A DNA stretch of 38,626 bases from an uncultured SAR116 cluster alpha proteobacterium (GCA_902528415.1 CABZSR010000014.1:1-38626), one strand, 5' to 3'; positions 15,274 to 25,178 are shown, counted from the first letter of the stretch. The notes: a model not told the origin generated them from the letters alone. Numbers and translations: made by a program.

Positions 15274-17064
15274 ATGAAAGAAATTAAAATAAATGAAATG
15301 AATAATCAGTTGCCAAATTGGGATCTTTCAGAAATATATAAGGATATCAAGGACCCAAATATTGCAAAAGATATAAAAGAAATTAGAGCGTTATCTGATG
15401 ATTTCTTAATAAAATGGAAAGGGAAAATAGATAAACTAGGTGCGTCTGATTTTGTAATTTGTATAGAAAAGTATCAAGCAATAAACGAAGCTATCTACAA
15501 AATAGGAACTCACAGCAGCTTAATATTTGCCACAAATATGGAAAATCCTGAAATCACGAGATATAATTCTTCCATTTCAGACCAAATAACTGAGATACTC
15601 TCTTCTTTAATTTTTTTCACATTAGAATTGTCAAAAATAGATCAAAAGATAATTGAGAAATGGATGAAAGATAAAAGTGCGCAAACATGGCAACCATTTC
15701 TAAAAATATTGAGAAAAAGAAATCCATATCTCTTAGACCCATTAGTAGAAGAAATTTTAATTGAAAAATCTGCTACTGGAAGATCTGCTTGGGTTAGACT
15801 TTTTGATGAAACTTCAGCAGCTCTCCGCTTTCCTTTTAGGAAAGATTTGCTAAGTGAAGCTGAAATTCTAAATCTTTTATCGGATAAAGATCCAGAAAAT
15901 AGAAAAATTGCAGGCAAATCTCTTTCAGACATTTTAGATAAAAATAAGCGTACATTCTCAATGATACTGAATGTAATTTCCCGAGATAGATATATTGAGG
16001 ACAACAAAAGAGGATTTCACAGGATAATGTCTTCCCGCAATTTAGACAATGATGTTGAAGATGAAGTGGTTGATGCACTTGTAAATACCGTCAATAAAGC
16101 AATGCCAAAGCTCACGCATAGATATTATAAATGGAAGGCTAAACAGTTTGGTAAAAGTAAGTTGGATTGGTGGGATAGGAATGCCCCATTACCTCAAACA
16201 TCAGAAAATATCATTAAATGGTTAGATGCTAAGACTATTATTTTAGACTCTTTTTCTTCCTTTCATCCAAAAATTTCTAATTTGGCAGAATTATTTTTTA
16301 AAAATAACTGGATAGATGCAAGTGTGAGGCAGGGCAAAGCATCAGGTGCTTTTGCACATCCATCAGTACCTTCTTTACACCCTTATATTTTAGTAAATTA
16401 CCAAGGTAAAATAAGAGACGTCATGACTTTGGCCCATGAATTAGGACACGGCGTTCATCAAATCTTAGCAGCTAAAAATGGTTTGTTAATGGCCGAAACA
16501 CCTTTAACACTTGCAGAAACAGCGTCAGTTTTTGGCGAAATGTTAGTATTTAGAAAATTATTGGATGAAAGTTCAGTAGAACAAAAAAAACAATTATTAG
16601 CAGGTAAAATTGAAGATATGTTAAATACTGTTGCTAGACAAATTGGTTTTCATCAATTTGAAGTTAAGTTCCATGAGGCTAGAATAAAATCTGAATTAAC
16701 GCCCGATGAAATAAGTGATATTTGGATGGAAACTCAGAAACATGCCGTTGGACCATATATTAACCTTAATAATGATTATAGAGTGTTATGGGGTTATATT
16801 CCGCATTTTGTACACACTCCATTTTACGTATACGCATACGCATTTGGAGATGGTTTGGTTAATGCTCTGTGGTATGCCTATCAAAAAAGTGATAAAGATC
16901 AATTTTCAAAAAAGTATATTGAGATGTTATCTTCCGGCGGAACAAAAAGTCACAATGATTTACTAAGACCATTTAATTTAAGCGCTTACGAAGATAGTTT
17001 TTGGGATAAAGGCATTTCAATGATTACCAGTTTAATGGATGAGCTGGAGGCTTTGCAAAACTAA
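15274..17064 (+). CDS. pepF: Oligoendopeptidase F, M3 family zinc peptidase
   Basis: Cytoplasmic metallopeptidase that trims short peptides. It has 596 residues, the normal length. The zinc motif HELGH lies at 388-392 (His388, Glu389, His392), with the third ligand Glu about 26 residues later in TLAETASVFGE. The N-terminal WDLSEIYKDI is the usual PepF opening. ATG at 15274 is used, but an ATG eight codons on (15298) would also fit. The gene lies 26 bp after the dehalogenase gene and 30 bp before the ABC1 kinase gene, possibly in one transcript, with no evident functional link. Confidence 0.93.
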   Translation: MKEIKINEMNNQLPNWDLSEIYKDIKDPNIAKDIKEIRALSDDFLIKWKGKIDKLGASDFVICIEKYQAINEAIYKIGTHSSLIFATNMENPEITRYNSSISDQITEILSSLIFFTLELSKIDQKIIEKWMKDKSAQTWQPFLKILRKRNPYLLDPLVEEILIEKSATGRSAWVRLFDETSAALRFPFRKDLLSEAEILNLLSDKDPENRKIAGKSLSDILDKNKRTFSMILNVISRDRYIEDNKRGFHRIMSSRNLDNDVEDEVVDALVNTVNKAMPKLTHRYYKWKAKQFGKSKLDWWDRNAPLPQTSENIIKWLDAKTIILDSFSSFHPKISNLAELFFKNNWIDASVRQGKASGAFAHPSVPSLHPYILVNYQGKIRDVMTLAHELGHGVHQILAAKNGLLMAETPLTLAETASVFGEMLVFRKLLDESSVEQKKQLLAGKIEDMLNTVARQIGFHQFEVKFHEARIKSELTPDEISDIWMETQKHAVGPYINLNNDYRVLWGYIPHFVHTPFYVYAYAFGDGLVNALWYAYQKSDKDQFSKKYIEMLSSGGTKSHNDLLRPFNLSAYEDSFWDKGISMITSLMDELEALQN

Positions 17065-17094
17065 ATAACAATTTTCGATAGAGTTTTTACAATA

Positions 17095-18462
17095 ATGACA
17101 AAAAAAAATAATTTTCGTGATGAACTAAGTTCCTCAATGACTGGAGGAAGAATTAGACGTTATGCAAAAGTTACTACCGCAATGGGAGGGCTAGCGGCTA
17201 GGCTGGCTGGTGAAAAATATTTGGGAATAAAAATAGATAGGGAGCAACATGCTTCTGACTTAAGAGCGGCCCTTGGTGGACTAAAAGGACCTTTAATGAA
17301 AGTAGCTCAGATTTTAGCTACCATTCCTGATGCACTTCCTAAAGAATATGTCAATGAACTATCGCATCTCCAAGCAGATGCACCATCAATGGGTTGGCTT
17401 TTTGTGAAAAGAAGAATGAAAGCCGAACTAGGCGAGAATTGGTTAACTAACTTTAAAGATTTTGATAAACAAGCCTCTGCTGCTGCTTCACTTGGTCAAG
17501 TTCATTTCGCTGAAAGTATTGATGGAAAGGAACTAGCCTGTAAATTACAATACCCTGATATGGGATCAGCAGTCCAAGCTGATTTAAAACAGTTGAAACT
17601 AATTTTTTCATTATATGAAAAGTATGACTCAGCTATATCAACTGAAGCTATACATGAAGAATTGTCTGATCGATTAGAAGAAGAACTCGATTATTCACAC
17701 GAAATTAAAAATTTAAGATTATACAGGCACATGTTATCAGACCATACTGAAATCACTTTGCCAGATCCTATTGAAGACTTATCTACTGATAGACTTCTTA
17801 CTATGACGAAGGTTCATGGTGTAAAAATTATGGATTTTATTGCTAATAATTCTGGAATAAAAATGAGAAATCAAGTTGCTATGAATATGTTTAAAGCTTG
17901 GTATATACCCTTTTACAAATTTGGTGTTATTCATGGTGACCCTCATTTAGGAAATTACACAATTCGACCTGATGGTGGTGTTAATCTAATGGATTTTGGA
18001 TGCATAAGAATATTTCGACCAGATTTTGTTACAGGTGTAATCGAGTTATATAAAGCCCTTAGGGATGGAGATGAAGAACAAGCAGTTAACGCTTATAAGA
18101 GATGGGGTTTTGAAAATCCCTCAAAAGAACTAATAAGTGTATTAAATATATGGGCTAATTTTATTTATCAACCTTTATTAGAAGATAAAGTGAGATTAAT
18201 TAATCCAAGTGAATCAGGTCAATATGGACGAGAAACTGCAGAAAAAGTCCATGAAGAATTAAAAAAAATTGGAGGTGTAAAGCCTCCCAGAGAATTTGTA
18301 TTAATGGATAGAGCTGCCGTTGGATTAGGCTCAGTTTTTATGCATTTAAAAGCAGAAGTTAATTGGTATAGAATTTTTCACGATTTAGTCGGCAATTTTA
18401 ATGAATCGACATTAACCAAAAGACAACAGCAGGTCATAAAAAAATCAGGTTTAAATAGTTAA
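17095..18462 (+). CDS. ABC1/UbiB-family atypical kinase or ATPase
   Basis: 455 residues, family of UbiB/ADCK3 (Coq8), which supports ubiquinone biosynthesis or lipid handling. Visible motifs: an N-terminal K-x-x-Q region (Lys69-Val-Ala-Gln72), the alanine-rich nucleotide loop SAAASLGQVH at 128-137, Lys150 in ACKLQYPD, the EEELDYSHEIKN stretch, the catalytic HGDPHLGN at 280-287 and the DFG Asp300. Most family members have K-x-G-Q; here the Gly is Ala. Classical UbiB has two C-terminal membrane helices, which are not obvious here, so it is closer to the ADCK3-type or general ABC1 group. It converges on pntB with 6 bp between. Confidence 0.88.
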   Translation: MTKKNNFRDELSSSMTGGRIRRYAKVTTAMGGLAARLAGEKYLGIKIDREQHASDLRAALGGLKGPLMKVAQILATIPDALPKEYVNELSHLQADAPSMGWLFVKRRMKAELGENWLTNFKDFDKQASAAASLGQVHFAESIDGKELACKLQYPDMGSAVQADLKQLKLIFSLYEKYDSAISTEAIHEELSDRLEEELDYSHEIKNLRLYRHMLSDHTEITLPDPIEDLSTDRLLTMTKVHGVKIMDFIANNSGIKMRNQVAMNMFKAWYIPFYKFGVIHGDPHLGNYTIRPDGGVNLMDFGCIRIFRPDFVTGVIELYKALRDGDEEQAVNAYKRWGFENPSKELISVLNIWANFIYQPLLEDKVRLINPSESGQYGRETAEKVHEELKKIGGVKPPREFVLMDRAAVGLGSVFMHLKAEVNWYRIFHDLVGNFNESTLTKRQQQVIKKSGLNS

Positions 18463-18468
18463 TAACTA

Positions 18469-19851
18469 TCAACTAATATTTTGTAATATTGTGTCTAAAG
18501 ATTTTTTTGCATCACCATAAACCATTCTAGAATTTTCTTTAAAAAACAGAGGATTTTCTATGCCAGAATATCCTTTGCCTTGTCCTCTTTTTGATATAAA
18601 GACTTGTTTAGCTTTCCAAACTTCTAAAACGGGCATTCCTGCAATTGGACTATTTGGGTCCTCTTGAGCAGCTGGATTTACAATATCATTTGCTCCAAGT
18701 ATCATCACTACGTCAGTTTCAGGAAAATCAGAATTAATTTCATCCATTTCCAATACAATGTCATATGGTACTTTAGCCTCAGCAAGTAGAACGTTCATGT
18801 GTCCTGGAAGACGACCTGCAACTGGATGAATTCCAAATCGAACTTCTTTCTTTTTTGCTCTTAATCTTGATGTTAATTCAGAAACAGCACTTTGCGCTTG
18901 CGCTACTGCCATTCCATAACCCGGGACAATTATTATTTTATTTGCTTCACTTAACGCAGATGCAACAGATTCTATATCAATGGGTTTCATTTCGCCATCT
19001 ATATCCATAGCAGGCCCACTTGCATCACCCCACCCACCAAGAATAACAGACAGAAAGTTTCTATTCATTGCTTTGCACATTATATATGATAGTATAGCGC
19101 CTGAAGACCCAACAAGAGCTCCAGTAACAATTAAAAGGTCATTTCCTAGCATAAATCCAGTAGCAGCTGCTGCCCAACCAGAATATGAGTTAAGCATTGA
19201 GACCACGACTGGCATGTCTGCGCCACCAATAGCGAGTACAAGATGCGCTCCTATAACAAATGCAATAATTGTCATTAAAATTAATGTCCAGTTACCTTCA
19301 TGATTTAGAAACATATAACCGAGAATTAAACATCCAAACAACATGGCTATATTTAAAGCATGTCTCCCAGGTAAGATTAGCGCCTTACCTGTAATAATTT
19401 CTGATAGTTTTCCGAAAGCTACAATAGATCCTGTAAACGTAATTGCGCCAATAAACACACCAATAAAAACCTCAACATTATGAATCGTTAGCTGGGATGA
19501 GGACATTTCTATATGTGGCAACATAGCTGAATTTATTCCAATAAAGACAGCTGCCAATCCTACAAAAGAATGAAGAGCAGCAACTAGTTGAGGCATACCT
19601 GTCATTTGAACTTTTTTAGCGACAGTGGCTCCTATAAATGATCCAATAACTATTGCACCAATTAACCAATCAAGCCATTTCGTTAAAAAAACTTGATTAC
19701 CAAAAATAGTTGCCACCACAGCAATTACCATTCCTACTATGCCATACCATACGGCCCTTTTTGCTTTTTCTTGATTGCTTAAGCCTCCTAAAGCAAGAAT
19801 AAAAAGCACACTAGAAGTAATATATGAAGCAGTTAGTATTCCAATAGTCAT
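18469..19851 (-). CDS. pntB: NAD(P) transhydrogenase, beta subunit
   Basis: Membrane subunit plus NADP(H)-binding domain III of the proton-translocating transhydrogenase, which uses the proton gradient to make NADPH. 460 residues. About nine hydrophobic helices fill residues 1-265, including the [21 protein letters not shown] region. Domain III follows with [32 protein letters not shown], a [12 protein letters not shown] stretch and [16 protein letters not shown]. It lies 15 bp after pntA in one operon. Confidence 0.97.
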   Translation of the reverse strand: MTIGILTASYITSSVLFILALGGLSNQEKAKRAVWYGIVGMVIAVVATIFGNQVFLTKWLDWLIGAIVIGSFIGATVAKKVQMTGMPQLVAALHSFVGLAAVFIGINSAMLPHIEMSSSQLTIHNVEVFIGVFIGAITFTGSIVAFGKLSEIITGKALILPGRHALNIAMLFGCLILGYMFLNHEGNWTLILMTIIAFVIGAHLVLAIGGADMPVVVSMLNSYSGWAAAATGFMLGNDLLIVTGALVGSSGAILSYIMCKAMNRNFLSVILGGWGDASGPAMDIDGEMKPIDIESVASALSEANKIIIVPGYGMAVAQAQSAVSELTSRLRAKKKEVRFGIHPVAGRLPGHMNVLLAEAKVPYDIVLEMDEINSDFPETDVVMILGANDIVNPAAQEDPNSPIAGMPVLEVWKAKQVFISKRGQGKGYSGIENPLFFKENSRMVYGDAKKSLDTILQNIS

Positions 19852-19866
19852 TTCTAAATCCTTTAC

Positions 19867-21429
19867 TTAGCTTCTTTGAAACATTGCTAACATCCGTTTA
19901 GTAACCATAAATCCTCCAACAATATTTATTGTCGCGATAAAAATAGAGATTAATGCTAAGATACTAACAATATCATTATCAGTTTTCATCTGCAATAAAG
20001 CTCCAATTATAATAATACTTGAAATAGCATTTGTTACTGCCATAAGAGGTGTATGAAGAGAATGTGAAACATTCCAAATGACTTGATAACCTACAAAACA
20101 TGATAATATAAAAACTATAAAATGTTGCATAAAATCAGCAGGTGCGTAAATGCCTATAAACCAAGTTATTAGAGCTCCAATAACTAAAAGCATCACTTGT
20201 AATTTACCAGCTTTTTTTTCAGCATCTATTTTATCTTTAGTAATTTCTTCAACAGTTTTTTGTTTTGTTTCCTTGTTTGTATGTTTAGCTATAGCGGTTA
20301 TTTTTGGCTTGGGGGGAGGGAAAGTTATCTTTCCATTATGAAGTACAGTTGCGCCTCTAATTACATCATCTTCCATGTTAGTAATTGGAACACCATTCTT
20401 TTCAGGAGTTAAATCATCTATCATGTGCCTAATATTTGTTGAATATAAATTAGATGATTGCGTAGCCATCCTACTTGGTAAATCTGTATACCCTATCACT
20501 CTCACTTTATTTTTTGTCTCCACCATTTTGTCAGGTTTGGTTACATCACAGTTTCCACCTTGTTCAGCAGCTAGATCAACTACAACCGAACCTGGTTTCA
20601 TCAAGTCTACCATTTCTTTAGGCCAAAGTTTTGGTGCAGGCATTCCAGGAATAAGAGCTGTAGTGATTACTATGTCAATCTCAGGAGCCTGTTCTCTAAA
20701 TAACTCCATTTCTTTTTTAATAAATTCTTTGGAGGCTGGCTTTGCATAACCACCATCGCCAGAACCGTCGGATTTAAAATCAAGCATTAGGAATTCAGCT
20801 CCCATTGATTCGATTTGTTCCGCGACTTCTGGTCTTACATCAAATGCTCTAACGATAGCACCCATGGACTGAGCGGTCCCAATTGCTGCAAGTCCTGCAA
20901 CTCCAGCACCTATTACAAGTATTTTAGCAGGAGGAACCTTTCCAGCAGCAGTAATTTGTCCAGTAAAAAATCTTCCAAATTGGTTTCCAGCTTCAATAAT
21001 AGCTCTGTATCCTGCAATATTAGCCATTGAAGATAAGGCATCCATTTTTTGAGCTCTACTTATTCGGGGAATCATATCCATTGCTTGGACTGTTACCTTT
21101 TTCTTCTTTAAATGTTCAAGTAAAGGTTTGTTTTGTCCGGGCCAAATAAAACTTATAATATGTTGATTTAATTTGACTTTTGTAAGTTCTGTCTTTTCAG
21201 GACCTCTTACTTTCAATATAATGTCTGACTCTTTCCAAAGATGGTCAGCACTTTTAACGATCTTGACCCCGGCGTCTTTATAATCTTTATCTGAAAAATT
21301 AGCATTAATGCCAGCGTTAGACTCTAAAATGCATTGATAACCTAATTTTTGAAGTTGCTTTGCACTTTCAGGTGTCATAGCAACTCTGTTTTCACCTTTA
21401 AAAATTTCTTTTGGACTTCCAATAATCAT
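19867..21429 (-). CDS. pntA: NAD(P) transhydrogenase, alpha subunit (undivided form)
   Basis: NAD(H)-binding domain I (about 1-375) joined to about four membrane helices (about 400-515) in one 520-residue chain, as in E. coli PntA. Many alphaproteobacteria split this into PntAA and PntAB. RAQKMDALSSMA is at 125-136, the dinucleotide motif GAGVAGLAA at 174-182 with FDVRPEVAEQ after it, and a proline/lysine-rich linker at about 370-400. Its start has a clear AAGGAC ribosome site about 8 bases upstream. It is followed directly by pntB. rpsU and its terminator lie upstream, so pntAB should have its own promoter in the roughly 70 bp before the ATG. Confidence 0.97.
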   Translation of the reverse strand: MIIGSPKEIFKGENRVAMTPESAKQLQKLGYQCILESNAGINANFSDKDYKDAGVKIVKSADHLWKESDIILKVRGPEKTELTKVKLNQHIISFIWPGQNKPLLEHLKKKKVTVQAMDMIPRISRAQKMDALSSMANIAGYRAIIEAGNQFGRFFTGQITAAGKVPPAKILVIGAGVAGLAAIGTAQSMGAIVRAFDVRPEVAEQIESMGAEFLMLDFKSDGSGDGGYAKPASKEFIKKEMELFREQAPEIDIVITTALIPGMPAPKLWPKEMVDLMKPGSVVVDLAAEQGGNCDVTKPDKMVETKNKVRVIGYTDLPSRMATQSSNLYSTNIRHMIDDLTPEKNGVPITNMEDDVIRGATVLHNGKITFPPPKPKITAIAKHTNKETKQKTVEEITKDKIDAEKKAGKLQVMLLVIGALITWFIGIYAPADFMQHFIVFILSCFVGYQVIWNVSHSLHTPLMAVTNAISSIIIIGALLQMKTDNDIVSILALISIFIATINIVGGFMVTKRMLAMFQRS

Positions 21430-21501
21430 ATATAATGTCCTTATTACAATGTGTTGAATAATATGTTAATATCAAATAACAAAATATTCATAAAGTTTTA
21501 C

Positions 21502-21534
21502 AAAAAAAAACCGCAGTTAATATTTATGCGGTTT
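21502..21534 (-). terminator. Rho-independent terminator of rpsU
   Basis: On the minus strand an 8-bp stem AAACCGCA/TGCGGTTT (arms at 21527-21534 and 21508-21515) with an 11-base loop runs into a T tract (A run at 21502-21510 on the plus strand). It sits 26 bp beyond the rpsU stop and before pntA. It is the clearest intrinsic terminator in the window. Confidence 0.88.
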
Positions 21535-21560
21535 CGTAAGGTTATGGTATTACTTTTAGC

Positions 21561-21764
21561 CTAGTAACCTTCTCTCTCTAATCTCTTCCTCATAAGTTTC
21601 CTAACCCTTCTAGTACTTTCGGCCATTTCTCGCGCTCTTCTTTCAGAAGGTTTTTCATAAGCTCTTCTGTTTTTCATTTCTCTGAACATACCTTCTCTTT
21701 GCATTTTCTTTTTTAATACTCTAAGAGCTTGGTCAACATTGTTGTCACGGACAGACACATACAT
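21561..21764 (-). CDS. rpsU: 30S ribosomal protein S21
   Basis: 67 residues, highly basic. It opens with [20 protein letters not shown] and has the [10 protein letters not shown] stretch common in alphaproteobacterial S21. It binds the 3' end region of 16S rRNA and aids initiation. Monocistronic, with its own terminator. It is divergent from the COQ9 gene across about 160 bp, an arrangement seen in other alphaproteobacteria. No strong Shine-Dalgarno precedes the ATG. Confidence 0.96.
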   Translation of the reverse strand: MYVSVRDNNVDQALRVLKKKMQREGMFREMKNRRAYEKPSERRAREMAESTRRVRKLMRKRLEREGY

Positions 21765-21925
21765 ACTATCAACTTTCGATTATTATGATTAAGAAATAGC
21801 GAAATAACATATTTTATAAGGTTATGGCAAGTGTTTTAAATATTATTAATCATTATATTTATATTCAATTGTTGCGATATATGCGATAAGTAAATATATA
21901 TTTCTTAAATTAATTAATTATATGA

Positions 21926-22654
21926 ATGATGAAAAAACAAACAGATTATATTCAAGTCAAAATTGATTTAGTTAAAGCAATGCTTCCACATGTTCCGTTT
22001 GATGGATGGAGTTTTGAAGCTCTAGAAAATGGAGCTATCGATATAGACTTTGAACAAGAGAAAAACATTGATTTTCGAATGGACATTTACAGAGGTTTAT
22101 TCAAAAATGGTTCTATTGATTTTATAGATGTTTTTTCAGAAATGATAGATATGGAAGTAAAAAACAACTACCAATTGATAGATCCCAAACCTGAAAGGGT
22201 CCCAGAAAAAGTAAAAACAATTATTTTGATGAGACTTTCACTTTGCCATAAATATAAAGAGGCTGTTAGATCATCTTTACCACTAACTGCACTTCCTAGA
22301 AATTCCAAAAAATCAATAAATATACTTTATAGGACTTGCAACAGCGTCTGGATAATGATGGGAGATAAGTCTACAGACTTTTCTTTTTATACTAAAAGGT
22401 TTTCATTAGCAGCTGTATATTCATCTACTCTACTTTTTTGGTTAAATGACACATCCAGTGATCAAAAAGAGACATCGTTTTTTTTAGACAGAAGGTTAAA
22501 AGATATAAGTAAAATACCCAATTTAAAAAAACCCTTTTCATTAATTAAAAAAGTTTCAGATAATGTCAATAAAACAAAGAGTACTCTGAAAATAAAATCC
22601 GTTTTTGATGTTTTAAAGAAATTAAACCAAATAAAAAATTCTAGTTTTAGTTAA
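21926..22654 (+). CDS. COQ9 family protein (ubiquinone biosynthesis)
   Basis: 242 residues. The alphaproteobacterial COQ9 opening is visible: a helix followed by AMLPHVPFDGWSFEAL (about 14-29), then VKTIILMRL and the aromatic-rich helix around RTCNSVWIMMGDKSTDFSFY and LAAVYSSTLLFWLND. COQ9 is a TetR-like lipid-binding protein that in mitochondria presents the ubiquinone intermediate to COQ7; the bacterial role is inferred. The start is one of two adjacent ATGs (21926 or 21929). metA follows after 26 bp. The last about 50 residues are Lys/Asn-rich and poorly conserved in appearance. Confidence 0.85.
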   Translation: MMKKQTDYIQVKIDLVKAMLPHVPFDGWSFEALENGAIDIDFEQEKNIDFRMDIYRGLFKNGSIDFIDVFSEMIDMEVKNNYQLIDPKPERVPEKVKTIILMRLSLCHKYKEAVRSSLPLTALPRNSKKSINILYRTCNSVWIMMGDKSTDFSFYTKRFSLAAVYSSTLLFWLNDTSSDQKETSFFLDRRLKDISKIPNLKKPFSLIKKVSDNVNKTKSTLKIKSVFDVLKKLNQIKNSSFS

Positions 22655-22680
22655 ATAATATAATTTTCAATTAAAATATA

Positions 22681-23601
22681 ATGCCAATTAAAATACATGA
22701 TAATTTACCTGCAAGAGAATTACTTCTAAATGAAGTTGTTGACGTAATTAATAGTAGTAATGCTGAAAAGCAAGATATCAGACCTTTAAAGTTTTTATTA
22801 TTAAACTTAATGCCCAAAAAACTTCAAACCGAAGTTCAATTTGCACGACTTCTTGGGGCATCTCCATTACAAATAGAACTCACTTTAATGACTACAGAAA
22901 CTTATATCCCTAAAAATACAAAAAAAGAGCATTTAATTGAATTTTATAAGACTTTGGATGATATCAAACACAATTTTTATGATGTATTAATTATCACGGG
23001 TGCACCAGTTGAAACTGTTCCATTCGAGAAAGTCAAGTATTGGCAAGAATTAAAAGAAATTATTTTATGGTCATCAACTAATGTTTTCAGAAAAATTGGA
23101 ATTTGTTGGGGTGCTCAAGCTTTATTAAAAATACTTTATAATATTGATAAACACTCAATGAAAGAAAAACTATTTGGAGTATTTGATCATAATTTAAATC
23201 ATGAAAATCAATATAGGCTTCTGCAAGGTTTTATAAATAGATTCCCAATGCCAGTATCGCGTTATACTGAAAATAAAGAACATGAAATTGTTAGTTCTGG
23301 CCTAGAAATTTTAGCTTTTTCTCAAAATTCAGGAATAGGAATGGTCAGATGTCCCAAAACAAAAGACTTATTTATTCTAAACCATCTAGAATATGATGCT
23401 TTTACACTTAAAGAAGAATTTTTAAGGGATAAACTTCAGAATATACAGACAGAAATCCCAGAGAACTATTTTCCAAATGATGATACAAATAAGGACCCAA
23501 TAAACAGGTGGCGACCTTATGCATTCTTGTTATTCACTAACTTTATAAATGAAGTTTATCAGGATGTACCTTTTGATTATGTTACAAAGAATATTACATA
23601 A
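22681..23601 (+). CDS. metA: Homoserine O-acetyltransferase (MetA family)
   Basis: Acylates homoserine as the first committed step to methionine. 306 residues. Catalytic Cys142 lies in GICWGAQA, and the N-terminal LNLMPKKLQTEVQFARLLG motif is intact. Position 111, which sets acyl-donor choice in studied enzymes (Gly for succinyl-CoA in E. coli, Glu for acetyl-CoA), is Glu here (TGAPVE), so acetyl-CoA is predicted and many annotation pipelines' 'succinyltransferase' label would be wrong. No SAM-type riboswitch fits in the 26 bp after COQ9. Its 3' end overlaps purK (opposite strand) by 8 bp. Confidence 0.95.
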   Translation: MPIKIHDNLPARELLLNEVVDVINSSNAEKQDIRPLKFLLLNLMPKKLQTEVQFARLLGASPLQIELTLMTTETYIPKNTKKEHLIEFYKTLDDIKHNFYDVLIITGAPVETVPFEKVKYWQELKEIILWSSTNVFRKIGICWGAQALLKILYNIDKHSMKEKLFGVFDHNLNHENQYRLLQGFINRFPMPVSRYTENKEHEIVSSGLEILAFSQNSGIGMVRCPKTKDLFILNHLEYDAFTLKEEFLRDKLQNIQTEIPENYFPNDDTNKDPINRWRPYAFLLFTNFINEVYQDVPFDYVTKNIT

Positions 23602-24682
23602 TTCTCTTATTATAATGTCCCATTTTTCTACCTGGCTTTGTTTGTTTTTTATTATATAAATGTAATATATAATCCTGGTTATTAATTATATCTCCGATAT
23701 TTTTAACTTCTTCTCCAATTAAATTTGTCATTTCCCATTTTCCACTACATTCAACGTCTTTTACAGGTAAACCACATATCGTTCTAATCAAAATATCAAA
23801 TTGACTATTATCACATCCATCCATAGTCCAGTGAAATGAGTTATGAGGTCTTGGTGCTATTTCATTGAACAGGATACTACCATCGAAAAGTTCAAAGAGT
23901 TCAATTGCTAAAACACCATAAAAGTTTAGATTTTTTGATAATTCTTTTGTTTTTAATCTTAAATCTTTTTCAATGATATTATCTATAATTGCCGGAGCAA
24001 TAGTTTTATTTAAAATACCTTGTTTGTGAGAATTTTCTGAAATTGGAAAAAAACCATCACTATTGTCAAAGCTTTTAAAGTACATTATAGAAATTTCTCT
24101 TTTGAATTCTAGTTCCTCTTCTAAAACACACTCAACACATCCTAGGCTTTCCCACAATTCAAACAAATTTGAATTTTTGCTAATTCTTACTTGTCCTTTA
24201 CCGTCATAACCTAGGGAGTTAGTTTTCAATACACCTTCATTGCCCAGAGACTTAGAGGCTCTTATTAAATCGTCAGAGTTCTTAATCAAATACCATTTAG
24301 GTGTTTTAAAACCAGATTTAACAGCCATTTCCTTTTCTTTTGAACGGATTTGCGCACATCTGAATACAATACTGCTGGGAATTACTTTAGTTTTACTAGC
24401 TAATAATTCAAGGGATTTAGAGGGAATGTTTTCAAATTCTGAAGTTGCACATACGACTTTATTTGAAAATTCTACTAATTTGTCAAAGTCGTTCCACTCG
24501 CCGTAGGTTACTTTATTAACAACTGACTCAGCGGGATTATCGCCTTTGGGACAATATAAATGAGTTTTGTATCCTGCTCTTTTTGCAGATAAACCGATCA
24601 GTTTACCTAATTGCCCACCTCCAAGAATACCGATTATATTTTCATCCACAGGTAATATTGGAAGATTAGTGTTATTAGTCAT
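23594..24682 (-). CDS. purK: N5-carboxyaminoimidazole ribonucleotide synthase
   Basis: ATP-grasp enzyme making N5-CAIR from AIR, bicarbonate and ATP in purine synthesis; PurE then isomerises the product. 362 residues from the chosen ATG. Motifs: GILGGGQLGKLIGLSAKRAG near the start, SEFENIP, GYDGKGQ, EEELEFKREISIM, and EIAPRPHNSFHWTMDGCDNS near the C-terminus. The ATG at 24682 overlaps the purE stop by 8 bases, implying coupling. A longer reading from 24709 would add nine residues that are not typical of PurK. Confidence 0.95.
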   Translation of the reverse strand: MTNNTNLPILPVDENIIGILGGGQLGKLIGLSAKRAGYKTHLYCPKGDNPAESVVNKVTYGEWNDFDKLVEFSNKVVCATSEFENIPSKSLELLASKTKVIPSSIVFRCAQIRSKEKEMAVKSGFKTPKWYLIKNSDDLIRASKSLGNEGVLKTNSLGYDGKGQVRISKNSNLFELWESLGCVECVLEEELEFKREISIMYFKSFDNSDGFFPISENSHKQGILNKTIAPAIIDNIIEKDLRLKTKELSKNLNFYGVLAIELFELFDGSILFNEIAPRPHNSFHWTMDGCDNSQFDILIRTICGLPVKDVECSGKWEMTNLIGEEVKNIGDIINNQDYILHLYNKKQTKPGRKMGHYNKRIM

Positions 24683-25178
24683 TTTTTTTAGGATTTTCTG
24701 GTACTTCATTAGTTTGATTAGAAAGCCATTTTTTTAACATAATGCCGATATTATCATTAGATAAGCTTAAAATTTTAGCAGCATAAATAGCAGCGTTGAT
24801 AGCGCCAGACTTCCCTATACACATAGTTGCTACAGGAACACCAGCAGGCATTTGTACTATAGAAAAAAGACTATCCATTCCGTTTAAAGCTGAGCTTTGA
24901 ATAGGCACACCTATCACAGGCAAATTTGAATGAGAAGCAATCATGCCGGGTAAATGAGCAGCACCACCAGCACCGGCAATTATAACTTGGATAGAAGTGT
25001 TTTCAGCTTGCCTTGCAAAATCATTCATTCTATCAGGAGTTCTATGGGCAGATATAATTTTGGCAATGAATGGGATTTTTAACTTGTTCAATGTCTGTTC
25101 TGAGAATTTCATAGTTTCCCAGTCACTTTGACTGCCCATTATCAAAGCAGCAATAGGTTTTCCATTGATTTGTTCCAT
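24675..25178 (-). CDS. purE: N5-CAIR mutase, class I
   Basis: Converts N5-CAIR to CAIR. 167 residues. All class I motifs are present: MGSQSDWETM, the catalytic-region SAHRTPDRM, AGAGGAAHLPGM, and GVPIQSSALNGMDSLFSIVQ with MPAGVPVATM after it. It is upstream of and overlaps purK in a two-gene operon. ATG with the usual MEQ...AALIMGS opening. Confidence 0.97.
   Translation of the reverse strand: MEQINGKPIAALIMGSQSDWETMKFSEQTLNKLKIPFIAKIISAHRTPDRMNDFARQAENTSIQVIIAGAGGAAHLPGMIASHSNLPVIGVPIQSSALNGMDSLFSIVQMPAGVPVATMCIGKSGAINAAIYAAKILSLSNDNIGIMLKKWLSNQTNEVPENPKKND

Noticed and set aside
22655-22680. Possible SAM riboswitch before metA
   Set aside because: Only 26 bp separate COQ9 and metA, too short, and no such fold is visible in the COQ9 3' end.
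24683-24709. Longer purK start at 24709
   Set aside because: Would add nine residues absent from typical PurK and lengthen the overlap with purE; the 24682 ATG gives the usual ATGACTAA-type coupling.
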